Positions 19,768-29,521 of a stretch of 64,000 nucleotides of DNA are shown piece after piece. How positions within the stretch are numbered: position 1 is the stretch's first letter; every line of letters starts with the position of its first letter. The stretch comes from Gammaproteobacteria bacterium. Its GTDB lineage: Bacteria; Pseudomonadota; Gammaproteobacteria; GRL18. The notes under the pieces were generated by a model, which saw nothing but the letters and a program-made list of their open reading frames with translations, was not told the origin of the DNA and ran no database searches. The translations under genes were made by a program, and so were the position numbers. The stretch lies in NCBI GenBank assembly GCA_026196615.1, contig JAPHSW010000017.1:1-64000 (forward strand), written 5' to 3'.

Positions 19768-19813
19768 TTATTGTCCTGTCACTATTGAGTTGCAGTATTT
19801 GCCTGATTACTCT

Positions 19814-19857
19814 ATTTGACTCTTTTTTTTCATTAAGTGCTAAAAAGAGAGTCAAAT
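19814..19857 (-). terminator. Strong inverted repeat between the PilZ-like and fimX-like genes
   Basis: ATTTGACTCTTTTTT on the left pairs with a right arm ending GAGAGTCAAAT. The arms are about 16 bp with a single mismatch and enclose a 12-base spacer. It lies 45 bp past the stop of the PilZ-like gene and 47 bp before the start of the fimX-like gene, both transcribed leftward. The stem itself contains runs of A and T. It could terminate the upstream transcript, attenuate read-through, or bind a dimeric regulator. Confidence 0.6.
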
Positions 19858-19901
19858 ATAATGAATGATTATTTAATTCTATATTATATTAAGTGTGAAG
19901 G

Positions 19902-21776
19902 TTACAAATCATCCCAAATTGCATCAAAATCACTATCACTGTCCAGTGATAATGTATCGCTTTCTTTAGCAGAAGCTTTCTTTGTGTTTGTGCCATAAAA
20001 GTCTTCAGCAAGAGTATATTTAAATCGGGAAAAATGAGAGCTGATTTCAAGTGTGTCTAAAAGAACGACTTTTGTTTTCACCGATGTAATGTTTGAATTT
20101 ATCAATCGATATTCATCCAGCATGACCTGGTCTCTTACTCCATATCCCAATGCCGTTGTAATTAATGTTTTAGGCTGCTTTAAAATAGGAATTGCAGGTA
20201 GTATTATCGCTCGAGATTTCATGCCTTCTTGCATGCTGACAAATTTTGCGGTACTGACTGCAATGGCATTTGGAGCGATAATTTGTACACCAATTTGAAC
20301 TTTATTAGTTTTGATACATTTCAACCAGCGAATTGTGCCAACGAACCAATAACCTTCTTTATTACCTGTTTCATGGCTAATTGCAATAAGCTCACCCACT
20401 TTTGCATTTATGGAGTCGTTATGATCCCATAGAAGACAATAGCCACCAATACTTTCGTTGATCATTTCCCAGTCATGAGGTTCTTTAGGATCCAACTTGT
20501 TTTTGGTTGAAGAGTTTGGGGTATCCTTATTTTTTCTTTCTGAATCGGGTGAGAGAGATTTATTCTGAAAGACCTCTCCCCAAATATCACTGACTTTTAC
20601 TGTTGATTCAACCGTCCGAGAACTGAAGTTTCCGGTAGCAGGGATATTTTCACTGAGGACTAGATTATCATCTGTGTCTGTATCATTTGTCTGCATCCAG
20701 TCAGGATCAGAATTTCCATTTAATACATAATGGACATTATTGAGTCCAATTGCGACTTTTAATTGGGCTTTTGCTGGGCGCCTGCTGTGTTGTCTGCTTG
20801 GTGCAATTCCCCATGAAAGTGATAGTTGTTTAAGAAGTTCTACATTGATTTCAGTTGTCTGAGTCTGTGGGCCATGAAAATGCTCAATGAGGTGGGCATA
20901 ATCTAGTTTTGATGTATTTAGTGTCCAGATGTTTTTCTTATTTTCAATGTCTTGAGGGGCAACAAAAGAAGGTTGAGTGTCTTTTGACAGATCAATGACT
21001 AATGCATCTTTATCTTCACTGTCCTGATGGGCATGTATATCTGCAAGGGCAGACCATTCTTCCAGTTGTTTAAAAATGGAATAAGTATGGTGTTGTGCCA
21101 TGCGGTAGGGATCTGCAATAGAGACTAATAATATTTGTAAATAGATATTTTTTATTGTGGTTTCATTGTTTAATTGAAATGATGGATCAGTTATTTTTTT
21201 ATTCAGTAGCTTTTCTTTATGAGCTAACAAGAATAGATGGTGCACCTCGGACCATTGTCCTTTATATGGTGTGTTGTAAAATTGATAATGTGCAATGATA
21301 GATAAACTATCATGCCGAATAATTCTTTCGATAACCTGAGTCATTAACTTGCGTTTACCTGGGCAAAGAAAAAATAGCTTACAATTCATTAAGTTTTTTA
21401 AAACATGCTTGTAGCCAATGCTGACTTGCTTGTGCAATTTTTGTATTAATATGGCGATGCGAGCGTGTTTTTCACCTAGAGGAAGCTCTCGGTTCATATT
21501 CAATTTTTTTAAATTGGATGCCAATTCCACTATAGGTTCATGAATTTTTTCTAAAAAATAGAGGCGCTTTTTATAAGAGACATGCTGACTATTCGTTTCT
21601 TTTAATGTTTTATAAATCGTTTTTGTTGAAACCCTGATATTTGCAAGTGGAAGGGTGTCAAACCATTTATCAATAGCACTTGGTTGGAACTTAAACCCAG
21701 ACTTTTCTGGCTTGGTTAGTTCTGGCAGATTGTCAAATAAAGCTTGCTCTATTGTTTGCAAGTCAGTTCTCCACAA
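19902..21776 (-). CDS. Large protein with C-terminal PilZ-like domain, upstream of fimX-like gene
   Basis: This 624-residue cytoplasmic protein has no signal peptide or membrane span. The N-terminal 270 residues are mainly helical and of no named family that I recognise. The middle part (about 290-430) is low in conserved motifs and Ser/Thr/Asn-rich. Near residues 430-520 the segment WEMINESIGGYCLLW followed by VGELIAIS and GTIRWLK resembles the D/NxSxxG beta-barrel core of a PilZ domain. The upstream Arg motif of PilZ is not clear, so c-di-GMP binding is uncertain. It is transcribed toward the fimX-like gene 134 bp away, which suggests a shared role in pilus or surface signalling. From memory, fimX in Pseudomonas also has a neighbour of this type. 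Confidence 0.65.
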   Translation of the reverse strand: MWRTDLQTIEQALFDNLPELTKPEKSGFKFQPSAIDKWFDTLPLANIRVSTKTIYKTLKETNSQHVSYKKRLYFLEKIHEPIVELASNLKKLNMNRELPLGEKHARIAILIQKLHKQVSIGYKHVLKNLMNCKLFFLCPGKRKLMTQVIERIIRHDSLSIIAHYQFYNTPYKGQWSEVHHLFLLAHKEKLLNKKITDPSFQLNNETTIKNIYLQILLVSIADPYRMAQHHTYSIFKQLEEWSALADIHAHQDSEDKDALVIDLSKDTQPSFVAPQDIENKKNIWTLNTSKLDYAHLIEHFHGPQTQTTEINVELLKQLSLSWGIAPSRQHSRRPAKAQLKVAIGLNNVHYVLNGNSDPDWMQTNDTDTDDNLVLSENIPATGNFSSRTVESTVKVSDIWGEVFQNKSLSPDSERKNKDTPNSSTKNKLDPKEPHDWEMINESIGGYCLLWDHNDSINAKVGELIAISHETGNKEGYWFVGTIRWLKCIKTNKVQIGVQIIAPNAIAVSTAKFVSMQEGMKSRAIILPAIPILKQPKTLITTALGYGVRDQVMLDEYRLINSNITSVKTKVVLLDTLEISSHFSRFKYTLAEDFYGTNTKKASAKESDTLSLDSDSDFDAIWDDL

Positions 21777-22247
21777 AATATAGTCGATAGAATATTCAGC
21801 TGTTTGTCCATAATTTGTTATGAGGCAAAGTATTTTTGCTCAAATAAATTGAATGGGGCAGCAAAATTATTATTGTTGTTTTATTTATTCTTATTGTTGC
21901 TATACATCTAAATTTACGGCTTTTTAATAAGTTTTAACTATAAAGCAAATGTATCTGAATAATTGAGGTCAATTATTCAGATACATGTGATTATGCATTT
22001 TAGATAGAAAAATCCTATTTTATTGATTTTTATGATAATTTTAAGTAGTAACTATTGCTTTAAAAATATAATAGCTCAAAATATGTTCAAATCACTAAAA
22101 GTATAGCATTTTTGATTGTTTTTTAAAGCTACAACGACTTAATATATTAATTAAATCAAAAGGATAAATAGTTGAGTTAATAACGCTCCTAAACCAGTCT
22201 TTGATTAAACTTAATTGTTTGATTTTTAGCCTTAAATGAGGTTAATT
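21777..22247. other. 471-bp non-coding gap with a long palindrome
   Basis: This very AT-rich stretch between two leftward genes holds no credible open reading frame on either strand. It must include the promoter of the PilZ-like gene at its left end and the 3' end of the epmB transcript at its right end. Its one striking element is the 38-bp palindrome listed separately. Confidence 0.6.
21949..21986. repeat. 38-bp perfect inverted repeat
   Basis: The 18-base arm ATGTATCTGAATAATTGA is followed by GG and then its exact reverse complement. Neither flank carries a strong T-tract, so a simple intrinsic terminator is not obvious. It lies 262 bp beyond the epmB stop and 173 bp upstream of the PilZ-like start. 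It may be an operator, a cruciform or an RNA-stability hairpin. Confidence 0.85.
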
Positions 22248-23288
22248 TTAATGACTGAGAATAGCGTAAGATAACCCCGAATAAATGGGTGTTTTACTTT
22301 TTTCTCCTGCAATTTCTCTAACCAGTTGAGGCAGCATGTAACCTGATAATACACCTCTTAGTTGCTGGTGAATATGGATGGCATCCTTCTCACTGACTTC
22401 AAAGTGAGCACTGCCATGTACATGATCAAGCATATGTAAATAATAGGGGATAATATGATTTTCAATCAGTGTCTCACTTAATTGTTGTAGTGTGCTGACA
22501 TTATCATTAACACCTTTTAGCAGAACGGATTGATTTAATAAAATAATGTTTTGATTATATAGTTTTAATATACTTGCCTGGTTATCAGGTCCAATTTCCC
22601 TGGCGTGGTTTATATGTAGCACCATAATAAATTGTAGCCGAGAATCTGCCAATATTTTGAGAAAGTAATTGTTGATACGCTCAGGTTCAACGATGGGAAA
22701 ACGACTGTGAATTCGGATACGTTTTAAGTGGGGGACAGAGTCTAACAGAGTAATGAGTTCAGAAAAGCGGCTATCAGATAAAGAGAGGGGGTCACCTCCA
22801 CTTAAAATAACCTCATTGATAGAGAGGTCTTGTTTGATTAGATTAATATTCGTTTTGATTTGTTTCCAGAAATGCCCTTTATCATCATAAGGGTAATGTC
22901 TGCGAAAACAATAGCGACAATTAATTGTGCACACAGGTGTGATGAGTAACAAGGCTCTACTATCATATTTTTGTAATAGACCGGGTTGAAATAGACTGTC
23001 TGCTTCTGCCAGAGGATCTTTTGTGTATCCTGATACTGTGTTTAATTCATCCTGGACAGGAAAAATTTGTAATAACAACGGATCTTGAGGATTTTCAGCC
23101 TGAATTTTATCGACATAAGATCTGGGAACTTTGAAATGAAAGTCTTGAGCTGCTTCTGGAGAGTAAAACATTTGTTGAGGTGTTAAATTTAATAGCTCCA
23201 ATAATTTAAGTGGATCGGTAAAATGAGTACTCAACTGTTTTTTACTCTTCTTTCCTGTCTGGTTTTCAATAGGTTTTCGGGGTATCAT
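22248..23288 (-). CDS. epmB: EF-P--(R)-beta-lysine ligase partner EpmB (lysine 2,3-aminomutase-like radical SAM)
   Basis: This 346-residue radical-SAM, PLP-dependent aminomutase turns (S)-alpha-lysine into (R)-beta-lysine, the substrate for EF-P modification. The iron-sulfur cysteines are C120, C124 and C127 in TPVCTINCRYCFRR. EVILSGGDPL follows, and the C-terminal KTPIYSGL should hold the PLP Lys. Length suits EpmB; catabolic lysine aminomutases are longer (about 415 residues). It is divergent from efp-epmA across 187 bp, so the complete EF-P modification set is clustered. EpmC, the hydroxylase, was not seen in the window. Confidence 0.93.
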   Translation of the reverse strand: MIPRKPIENQTGKKSKKQLSTHFTDPLKLLELLNLTPQQMFYSPEAAQDFHFKVPRSYVDKIQAENPQDPLLLQIFPVQDELNTVSGYTKDPLAEADSLFQPGLLQKYDSRALLLITPVCTINCRYCFRRHYPYDDKGHFWKQIKTNINLIKQDLSINEVILSGGDPLSLSDSRFSELITLLDSVPHLKRIRIHSRFPIVEPERINNYFLKILADSRLQFIMVLHINHAREIGPDNQASILKLYNQNIILLNQSVLLKGVNDNVSTLQQLSETLIENHIIPYYLHMLDHVHGSAHFEVSEKDAIHIHQQLRGVLSGYMLPQLVREIAGEKSKTPIYSGLSYAILSH

Positions 23289-23475
23289 ATCGGATTATTT
23301 TTATCGTATATTTTGTAGAAGGCAACTTATTCTAACGATTTTCTTCTAAAGAAGGAAAAAGAAATCTGATAAGTTGAGGTTTTTATTGGCTTAAATAGCT
23401 CAAATATTCTTTTTTCTATTGTTTCTACAGATGTTCAAGATTAATAGTTTTTAATGATTACTAAAAGAGTAACTT

Positions 23476-24045
23476 ATGGCGACCTACAGCACTAATGAAT
23501 TTCGTTCCGGCTTAAAATTGATGATTGATGGTGATCCTTGTGCCATTTTAGATAATGAAGTGGTTAAACCTGGTAAAGGTCAGGCATTCAATCGTATAAA
23601 AATCCGTAACTTAAAGACTGGGCGTGTTGTTGAAAGAACGTATAAATCAGGTGAATCCGTAGAAGCTGCAGATGTGATGGATACTGATTTACAGTATTTA
23701 TATAATGATGGTGAACAGTGGCACTTTATGCACCCGGAAACATTTGAGCAAATGGCTGCTGATAAAACGGCAGTAGGTGAGGCTCATTTATGGTTAAAAG
23801 AGCAGGATATGTGTACTGTGACTTTATGGAATGGCAACCCTCTGGCTGTCACGCCACCGAACTTTGTTGTTCTTTCTGTTTCTGATACCGACCCTGGACT
23901 TAAAGGGGATACTTCAGGAGGTGGCGGTAAACCAGCAACGCTTGAAACTGGTGCGGTTGTGCAAGTACCTTTGTTTATTGCAATAGGGGAAGATTTAAAA
24001 ATTGATACACGTACTGGAAAATATGTTTCCCGCGCAAAGGATTAA
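23476..24045 (+). CDS. efp: Elongation factor P
   Basis: This 189-residue factor is the normal length for EF-P. It rescues ribosomes stalled at polyproline stretches. The modification site is Lys34 in [14 protein letters not shown], the same number as in E. coli, which fits beta-lysylation by the neighbouring EpmA. The C-terminal OB domain ends [13 protein letters not shown]. The start codon is preceded by AGAGTAA, a weak ribosome site. epmA follows 11 bp after the stop, so the two form an operon. Confidence 0.97.
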   Translation: MATYSTNEFRSGLKLMIDGDPCAILDNEVVKPGKGQAFNRIKIRNLKTGRVVERTYKSGESVEAADVMDTDLQYLYNDGEQWHFMHPETFEQMAADKTAVGEAHLWLKEQDMCTVTLWNGNPLAVTPPNFVVLSVSDTDPGLKGDTSGGGGKPATLETGAVVQVPLFIAIGEDLKIDTRTGKYVSRAKD

Positions 24046-24056
24046 GGAATAACACA

Positions 24057-25115
24057 ATGGGTACGGGCAAGGATGCCAGTAAAGGCGATGGTTATGATGC
24101 CTTTAGAATTGATTTATGGAAACCCTCAGCATCATTTGAAATAATAAAGCTCAGAGCTGAAACTCTCAGACAAATTCGAGCTTTTTTTGATAAAAATGAA
24201 GTTTTAGAAGTAGATACTCCGGTCCTTTCCTGTGCAACGGTGCCAGATCCCTTCATTGAAAGTTTTCAAACTCGTTATCTTCCTCTGACTCAAACCATGC
24301 AGACAGAAGAATATTATCTTCACACATCTCCAGAGTTTCCGATGAAGCGCTTACTGGCTTCAGGCAGTGGTTCTATTTATCAGATATCCAAAGTTTTTCG
24401 TCAGGGGGAATCTGGGCGCAAACATAATCCAGAGTTTACTTTGCTTGAGTGGTATCGGGATGGTTGGGATCATCACCGCTTGATGAGTGAAATAAATCAT
24501 TTATTATTAACTGTTTTATCACCCTATATTGAGTTATCGGAAACTCAATTTGTGAGTTATGCAGATGTGTTCCAGAGCTTTTGTGGAATTAACCCTCATA
24601 CTGTCAGTAAAACAGAATTATTGGCTTGTGTTGAAAAGTTGGGACTAGCAGATGTTCTTGAAGAGCATGAGCATCGTGATAGATTTTTAGAGTTATTATT
24701 TTCTCACAATATTGAACCTTCTTTAGGGATAGAGCAGAACCAAACAGGTAAAAAGCCCTGTATTTGTTTTCTCTATAATTACCCCGCAAGTCAGGCTTCT
24801 TTGGCAAAAACAGTAATGCATAATGATCAGTTGATTGCAGAACGTTTTGAGATTTTTATTAATGGTATGGAATTAGGCAATGGCTTTCATGAATTAAATG
24901 ATGAGTCTGAGCAAAGAAATCGTTTTGCGAATGATAATCAGGATAGAAAAGTGATGGGACTCAATGAAATTCCCATGGATGAAAATTTTCTTCAAGCTGT
25001 TGATCACTTACCTGAATGTGCTGGCGTTGCAATTGGTATCGAACGTTTGTTGATGATTATGAGCCAATCTAAACACATTAATGAGGTCATTGCTTTTCCC
25101 TTTGAACGAGCATAA
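24057..25115 (+). CDS. epmA: EF-P beta-lysine ligase (class II LysRS-like)
   Basis: This 352-residue homologue of the lysyl-tRNA synthetase catalytic core lacks the N-terminal anticodon-binding domain. Class II motif 2 is seen in KVFRQGESGRKHNPEFTLLE and motif 3 in GVAIGIERLLMIMSQ. It attaches (R)-beta-lysine to Lys34 of EF-P. AAGGA precedes the ATG at a good distance. It has about 25 more residues than the E. coli protein, mainly at the N-terminus (GTGKDASKGDGYDAFRID). It lies directly after efp and is followed 4 bp later by the zinc-ribbon gene. Confidence 0.95.
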   Translation: MGTGKDASKGDGYDAFRIDLWKPSASFEIIKLRAETLRQIRAFFDKNEVLEVDTPVLSCATVPDPFIESFQTRYLPLTQTMQTEEYYLHTSPEFPMKRLLASGSGSIYQISKVFRQGESGRKHNPEFTLLEWYRDGWDHHRLMSEINHLLLTVLSPYIELSETQFVSYADVFQSFCGINPHTVSKTELLACVEKLGLADVLEEHEHRDRFLELLFSHNIEPSLGIEQNQTGKKPCICFLYNYPASQASLAKTVMHNDQLIAERFEIFINGMELGNGFHELNDESEQRNRFANDNQDRKVMGLNEIPMDENFLQAVDHLPECAGVAIGIERLLMIMSQSKHINEVIAFPFERA

Positions 25116-25119
25116 AAAT

Positions 25120-25731
25120 ATGAAAAGTCACTATGCAATGATTCTCTACCCATTGAAAAAATCTGCTCAGAAGTTTTCTGCAGAAAATGAGGTAATAAAG
25201 AGTAAAGAATCAATGATTGCTCAATTGACGGAAGAAGGTTTTTTAGGGGACTACTTTTCAGTGATCTTGGAGGGACAAGAAGAGAAGCAAACAGGGTACT
25301 TGGTTGGTGATAATTTTTTAAAGCTGGTGACTTTTTTAGGGTGTTCTCCCCATCTATCCCTGACTCTTCCAGAAGATAATTCTGATTGGCATCACTTTTG
25401 TCATGTTGAAATACAAGAACATTCAAGCCCTGTGTTTATGAAGGGGCTTAATACTCTCAAATGCAGTTGTCCGCAATGCAAGTCCCGATTATCAATACCT
25501 TTATCAAAAATGCAACAGTGGACACCTGATTCTATGGAAATTCTCTGTCCAAAGTGTCAGCATCTTTCTCTTGTTGAAGACTTAAAATGGCGCCATAGTG
25601 CTGGTTTTGGTTCGTTTTTTATTGTAATTCACAGTGTATATCCTTCTGAAGCAGTACCTACTGAAAAACTCATGAATTTACTCAGTCTTGATTATTCAAT
25701 GGATTGGGACTATTTTTACTATGAGCAATAA
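25120..25731 (+). CDS. Zinc-ribbon protein of unknown function downstream of epmA
   Basis: This 203-residue protein is counted from the ATG at 25120, four bases after the epmA stop; an in-frame ATG at 25081 would overlap epmA by 35 bases and is less likely. Two cysteine pairs, CSCPQC near residue 112 and CPKC near residue 145, make a four-Cys zinc ribbon. The N-terminal half has no motif I know. There is no signal peptide or membrane span. Tight linkage to efp-epmA suggests co-expression, and a role in translation or protein quality control is conceivable, but nothing in the sequence proves it. Confidence 0.75.
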   Translation: MKSHYAMILYPLKKSAQKFSAENEVIKSKESMIAQLTEEGFLGDYFSVILEGQEEKQTGYLVGDNFLKLVTFLGCSPHLSLTLPEDNSDWHHFCHVEIQEHSSPVFMKGLNTLKCSCPQCKSRLSIPLSKMQQWTPDSMEILCPKCQHLSLVEDLKWRHSAGFGSFFIVIHSVYPSEAVPTEKLMNLLSLDYSMDWDYFYYEQ

Positions 25732-25903
25732 TTCAAGCTTTTTCAAACAAGACCGATAACTTAAAATTATATTAGATGTTAATTAGTAGGCGGTATTGTG
25801 CTTAAAATCTGTAATTATGATTAATATTGTTGATACATTGTTATCAATTAATCTGAACTTGTAGAGCTAATTGCCCAACTTTTGACGTTGTCTGGGGATA
25901 CAC

Positions 25904-28333
25904 ATGTTTGAATTCATAAGAAAAAAATTGTCCAACTATAAATTATGGCATCGCTTGATCGTGTTGAGCATGCTTCCTCTTTTAGGCTTAACTTATTATT
26001 CCATTGAGTTAGTTTTATCTGCTATGGATTTGGCAGCTGATAAACAAATTAATGTTAATTTATCAGTAGATGCATTGGATAATGCTGGCAACTTACTTAA
26101 AGAAAGAAGAAGTTTCCTTTCTCAGGTTGAACAAAGTATAAAAAGTCGGCAAAAGTTTGTTGAAGGTGTTGATAAAAATCTTCAGGATAAAAAACAATTT
26201 TTAGAAGTTGTTGATCGTATGATCAGTGATGCTGAAAACAGTAACAAGGAATTAAACTCCTTTCAATCATCATTACAGACTTATAAGATTTTTACTGATT
26301 TTCTACGGGCTCTACAATTAGAAAGGGATCTTTCTTTGGTGTATTTGGGAAGTAAGGGGCGCTTCTTTAAAACAGAATTAACAACTGCAAGCCAACAAAC
26401 TGATAAATATCTGGCGGCAATTGAGTCATTGGATCTATCTTTACTTAATCAAATTAATGACAAACTTGTTTCTAAAACAAAGCGGCTAATTAAATTAGCA
26501 AAGCGCTTAAAGGCAAAGCGAACTAGAACTTTAGCACTAAAAAATTTACCATTACCTACGATGGATTATTATCTCCATATTTCGGAATCCACACTATTTG
26601 TAGTTGAAGGTCTTGCTGCTCATGTGACGGATAATAAATTACAAAATGTTTTGGCTAGTTATACGAATATGCTGAGAATCATTGATTTGGTTTCTCAAGA
26701 GCGAGCATATATTAGTTATACACTAGGACAGGGGGATTTTAACTCAAGTGTTTTTCAACGTTTTATTGCATTATTAGCTAGAATGGATGTATACAAAAAA
26801 CTTTTTGAAACCTGGAGTTCAGCAGAGTTAAAGACGTTATTTATTAGCTATATGAATGATGCAATAGGCAAAAAAGCCTTAGTACAGCGTTCATCTATCG
26901 AGACCTATGATGCTGAAATGGGCTTTGACGCTCAACCTAATATCTATTTTGATCTTTGGAGTCAATGGTTAAAGAATATGGATGTTATAAAGTTACAGGC
27001 CTTTAATTCACTTGAAAATTGGACTGAAGCACTTATTGAACAAAATATTCAGCTTATTGGGAAAAACCAACTTAAAAAGAAAGAGACTATCGATAGCCAA
27101 AAAGAATTATTGAATAAGAAAGAAACTAATAAACAAGAAATCAAAAATATTTTGGCGAAAAAACAACTGACTCTTGACTCTATTCACTCAACTGAACAAA
27201 AAATTGAATTAGTGAGTAAGCAAAAAGCAGAAACAGAAGTTGCTTTAGAACAGGCAAAGTTCAAGCAGCAAGTTGTTATTGTGACATCAACAATAGGTAT
27301 TATCATAATTGCTTTTTTAACCTATCTGGTTTTCACCAGCATCTGTATGCCATTGAATGAATTACTTAAAGGTTTTAATCGTTTAACTCAGGATGATGCT
27401 GATTTAACTCATCGAATACCAGTTCATGGTAAAGATGAATTAGCTGAGGTGGCTCATGGTTATAATTTTTTTGCGAACAGAGTTGGGAAAATGGTTGCTC
27501 AAGTACAAACAGTCGTTCTCTCTTTGAGTGAAGCCATAGAGCAATTAAATAGAGTTAATAGTGAAAATATGTCCAGCACACAAAAACAACAAGATAATAC
27601 CCTGAGCATTACCAGTGCTATTGAAGAGGTCAATCAGCATGTAAATTTAGTTGCCAGTAGTGCATCAGATGCCACAACATCTGCTGAAGCGGCTAACCAA
27701 CAGGCTGATGAAGGTAAGACTATTGTTGCGGGCACAGTGGATTCAATTAAAAAACTGGTGGTTGATATTGAGCAAGCATCATTGGCGATTAATGAATTGA
27801 GCAAAGATAGTGAGAGCATTAGTTTAGTTTTGGATGTGATTGGTGGAATTGCAGAGCAGACTAACTTATTAGCTTTAAATGCGGCTATTGAAGCGGCCAG
27901 AGCAGGTGAGCAGGGTCGGGGGTTTGCAGTTGTCGCAGACGAAGTTCGTTCCCTGGCTGCACGGACTCAAGAGTCAACTCGTGAAATCAGAACAATGATT
28001 GAAAAATTGCAAAAAGCCTCTAGAGAAGCTGTATCGACAATGAATCAGGGAAGTGAACAAGTCGATAATAGTGTGACTCAAGCACTCAAAGCAGATGAAG
28101 CACTCGCTGAAATTAATCATTCAGTCTTATCTATTCGAAATAAGAATAATGACATTGATCTAGCCTCACAAAAACAGTTGAGTGGTGTAGAGCAAATTAA
28201 TGGAGATATAGAAGAGATCAAAGTGCTGTCTGCTGAAGCTCAGGATAGGACAATAGAATTACAACAGGTAAATTCCACACTTTCATCACAGGTGACAGAG
28301 CTTAAGCATCTAGTGGGACAGTTCCACACATAA
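25904..28333 (+). CDS. Methyl-accepting chemotaxis protein with NIT-like sensor domain
   Basis: This 809-residue chemoreceptor has TM1 at about 17-37 and a large periplasmic part in which [19 protein letters not shown] and later [12 protein letters not shown] resemble nitrate/nitrite-sensing NIT domains. A Lys/Glu-rich coiled coil covers about 395-450 and TM2 about 455-477. A HAMP domain with an [14 protein letters not shown] element follows, then a long cytoplasmic signalling domain whose hairpin tip reads [20 protein letters not shown]. The ligand is not known; the NIT resemblance is by eye. No che genes are nearby. The only neighbours are the EF-P group and convergent psd, 24 bp away. Confidence 0.9.
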   Translation: MFEFIRKKLSNYKLWHRLIVLSMLPLLGLTYYSIELVLSAMDLAADKQINVNLSVDALDNAGNLLKERRSFLSQVEQSIKSRQKFVEGVDKNLQDKKQFLEVVDRMISDAENSNKELNSFQSSLQTYKIFTDFLRALQLERDLSLVYLGSKGRFFKTELTTASQQTDKYLAAIESLDLSLLNQINDKLVSKTKRLIKLAKRLKAKRTRTLALKNLPLPTMDYYLHISESTLFVVEGLAAHVTDNKLQNVLASYTNMLRIIDLVSQERAYISYTLGQGDFNSSVFQRFIALLARMDVYKKLFETWSSAELKTLFISYMNDAIGKKALVQRSSIETYDAEMGFDAQPNIYFDLWSQWLKNMDVIKLQAFNSLENWTEALIEQNIQLIGKNQLKKKETIDSQKELLNKKETNKQEIKNILAKKQLTLDSIHSTEQKIELVSKQKAETEVALEQAKFKQQVVIVTSTIGIIIIAFLTYLVFTSICMPLNELLKGFNRLTQDDADLTHRIPVHGKDELAEVAHGYNFFANRVGKMVAQVQTVVLSLSEAIEQLNRVNSENMSSTQKQQDNTLSITSAIEEVNQHVNLVASSASDATTSAEAANQQADEGKTIVAGTVDSIKKLVVDIEQASLAINELSKDSESISLVLDVIGGIAEQTNLLALNAAIEAARAGEQGRGFAVVADEVRSLAARTQESTREIRTMIEKLQKASREAVSTMNQGSEQVDNSVTQALKADEALAEINHSVLSIRNKNNDIDLASQKQLSGVEQINGDIEEIKVLSAEAQDRTIELQQVNSTLSSQVTELKHLVGQFHT

Positions 28334-28357
28334 GAATTATAGTCATTTAGAATGAAT

Positions 28358-29254
28358 CTATGGAGAGATTTTACCGAGTAATTGCCCCATTTGTACGGGT
28401 AGATTTGGTTGTAACTCTTCATTCCATTCAATCCGGTCTTTTGCAAACAATAACACAACGGTTGAACCCATATTAAAACGACCCATTTCCTGAGCTTTCA
28501 ATAGTTTCGATTGCTCTTCATATTTCCAACGTTGTACTTCTTTTCGTCGTGGTGGTGTCACAACACCTTGCCAAACCGTTTCAATACTGGAAACAAAAAT
28601 TGCCCCGACTTGTATTAATGCCATAGGACCTGCTGGTGTTTCAAATAATGAAATGACACGCTCATTACGGGCAAAAAGCCGTGGAATCGTCTTTACAGAT
28701 GCGTTGTTTACGCCAAAAAGCTGTCCTGGAACATGCAGCATCTCTTGTAAGGAACCTTCAATAGGCATATGAATACGGTGATAATCTCGTGGGGAGAGAT
28801 AAATGGTTGCAAACTTACCATTACGAAAAATATCCGTAAGAGATTGATCACCTGCGAGCAGATCACTTAAACCAAAGTGGTGACCTTTTGCTTGAATGAG
28901 CTGGTCGTCATTGATACTACCCAACTCACTAATAGCGCCATCGACGGGGCAGCAGAGCTCATTATCATGAGTTTTATCCATTCTGGCATCTGCTTTTAAC
29001 TGGCGAGTGAAAAAATGATTAAAATCCACAAAGTCAGAATGACTTTCCTTTTCTGCTTCACTCATGTTGACCTTAAATAGCTTTATAAATTGACTGATTT
29101 GCAGATTTTTAAAACCTGTATGTTTTATGCGCATAAAACGATGGATTAACGATGATAAAAAATGCTGAGGCAATAAAAATAATGGCCAGGTTTTTAAATA
29201 ATCAACTAAAGATGGTTTATCTGACGTATTTTTTTGTGTTTGTGGTGAATTCAT
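28358..29254 (-). CDS. psd: Phosphatidylserine decarboxylase proenzyme
   Basis: This 298-residue membrane-associated enzyme makes phosphatidylethanolamine. The self-cleavage site is in GRFNMGSTVVLLF (Ser264 becomes the pyruvoyl group); the usual LGST is MGST here. Other family motifs are VDFNHFFTRQLK, CPVDGAISELG and YLSPRDYHRIHMP. Length and order match the gammaproteobacterial short form. It converges with the chemoreceptor gene. The 267-bp region upstream, shared with divergent glyA, should hold its promoter. Confidence 0.95.
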   Translation of the reverse strand: MNSPQTQKNTSDKPSLVDYLKTWPLFLLPQHFLSSLIHRFMRIKHTGFKNLQISQFIKLFKVNMSEAEKESHSDFVDFNHFFTRQLKADARMDKTHDNELCCPVDGAISELGSINDDQLIQAKGHHFGLSDLLAGDQSLTDIFRNGKFATIYLSPRDYHRIHMPIEGSLQEMLHVPGQLFGVNNASVKTIPRLFARNERVISLFETPAGPMALIQVGAIFVSSIETVWQGVVTPPRRKEVQRWKYEEQSKLLKAQEMGRFNMGSTVVLLFAKDRIEWNEELQPNLPVQMGQLLGKISP

Positions 29255-29521
29255 GGAGGATTCAATGCTCTCTATATACCCAGGATATAATATTTATCTC
29301 TATTTTAAGTTGCTATTGTAATATTAGAAAAGCACGAGTAGCAATTTTTATTTAACGTTAGGCTTTTATTACACTGAAGTCTTTTATTAAGCTGACAACT
29401 ATTGCTAAGCTGAAGACGTTCAGGACGTGAATTTTTATTTAATTTAAGGTATGATCCCGTGGCTCAGCGTTGAGCAGTGTGTTTAATGCAGTATTTAAAT
29501 CTAATTTTATAAGGAATCCTC
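29255..29521. promoter_or_regulatory. Divergent psd/glyA promoter region
   Basis: This is 267 bp without a gene. TATGAT at about 29451-29456, with TTTATT 17 bases before it, could be a glyA promoter. A small hairpin CTCA/TGAG follows in the leader, and AAGGA precedes the glyA start. I looked for and did not find glycine-riboswitch features. Confidence 0.35.

Noticed and set aside
29255-29521. Glycine riboswitch upstream of glyA
   Set aside because: No tandem aptamer motif was found; only a minor hairpin.
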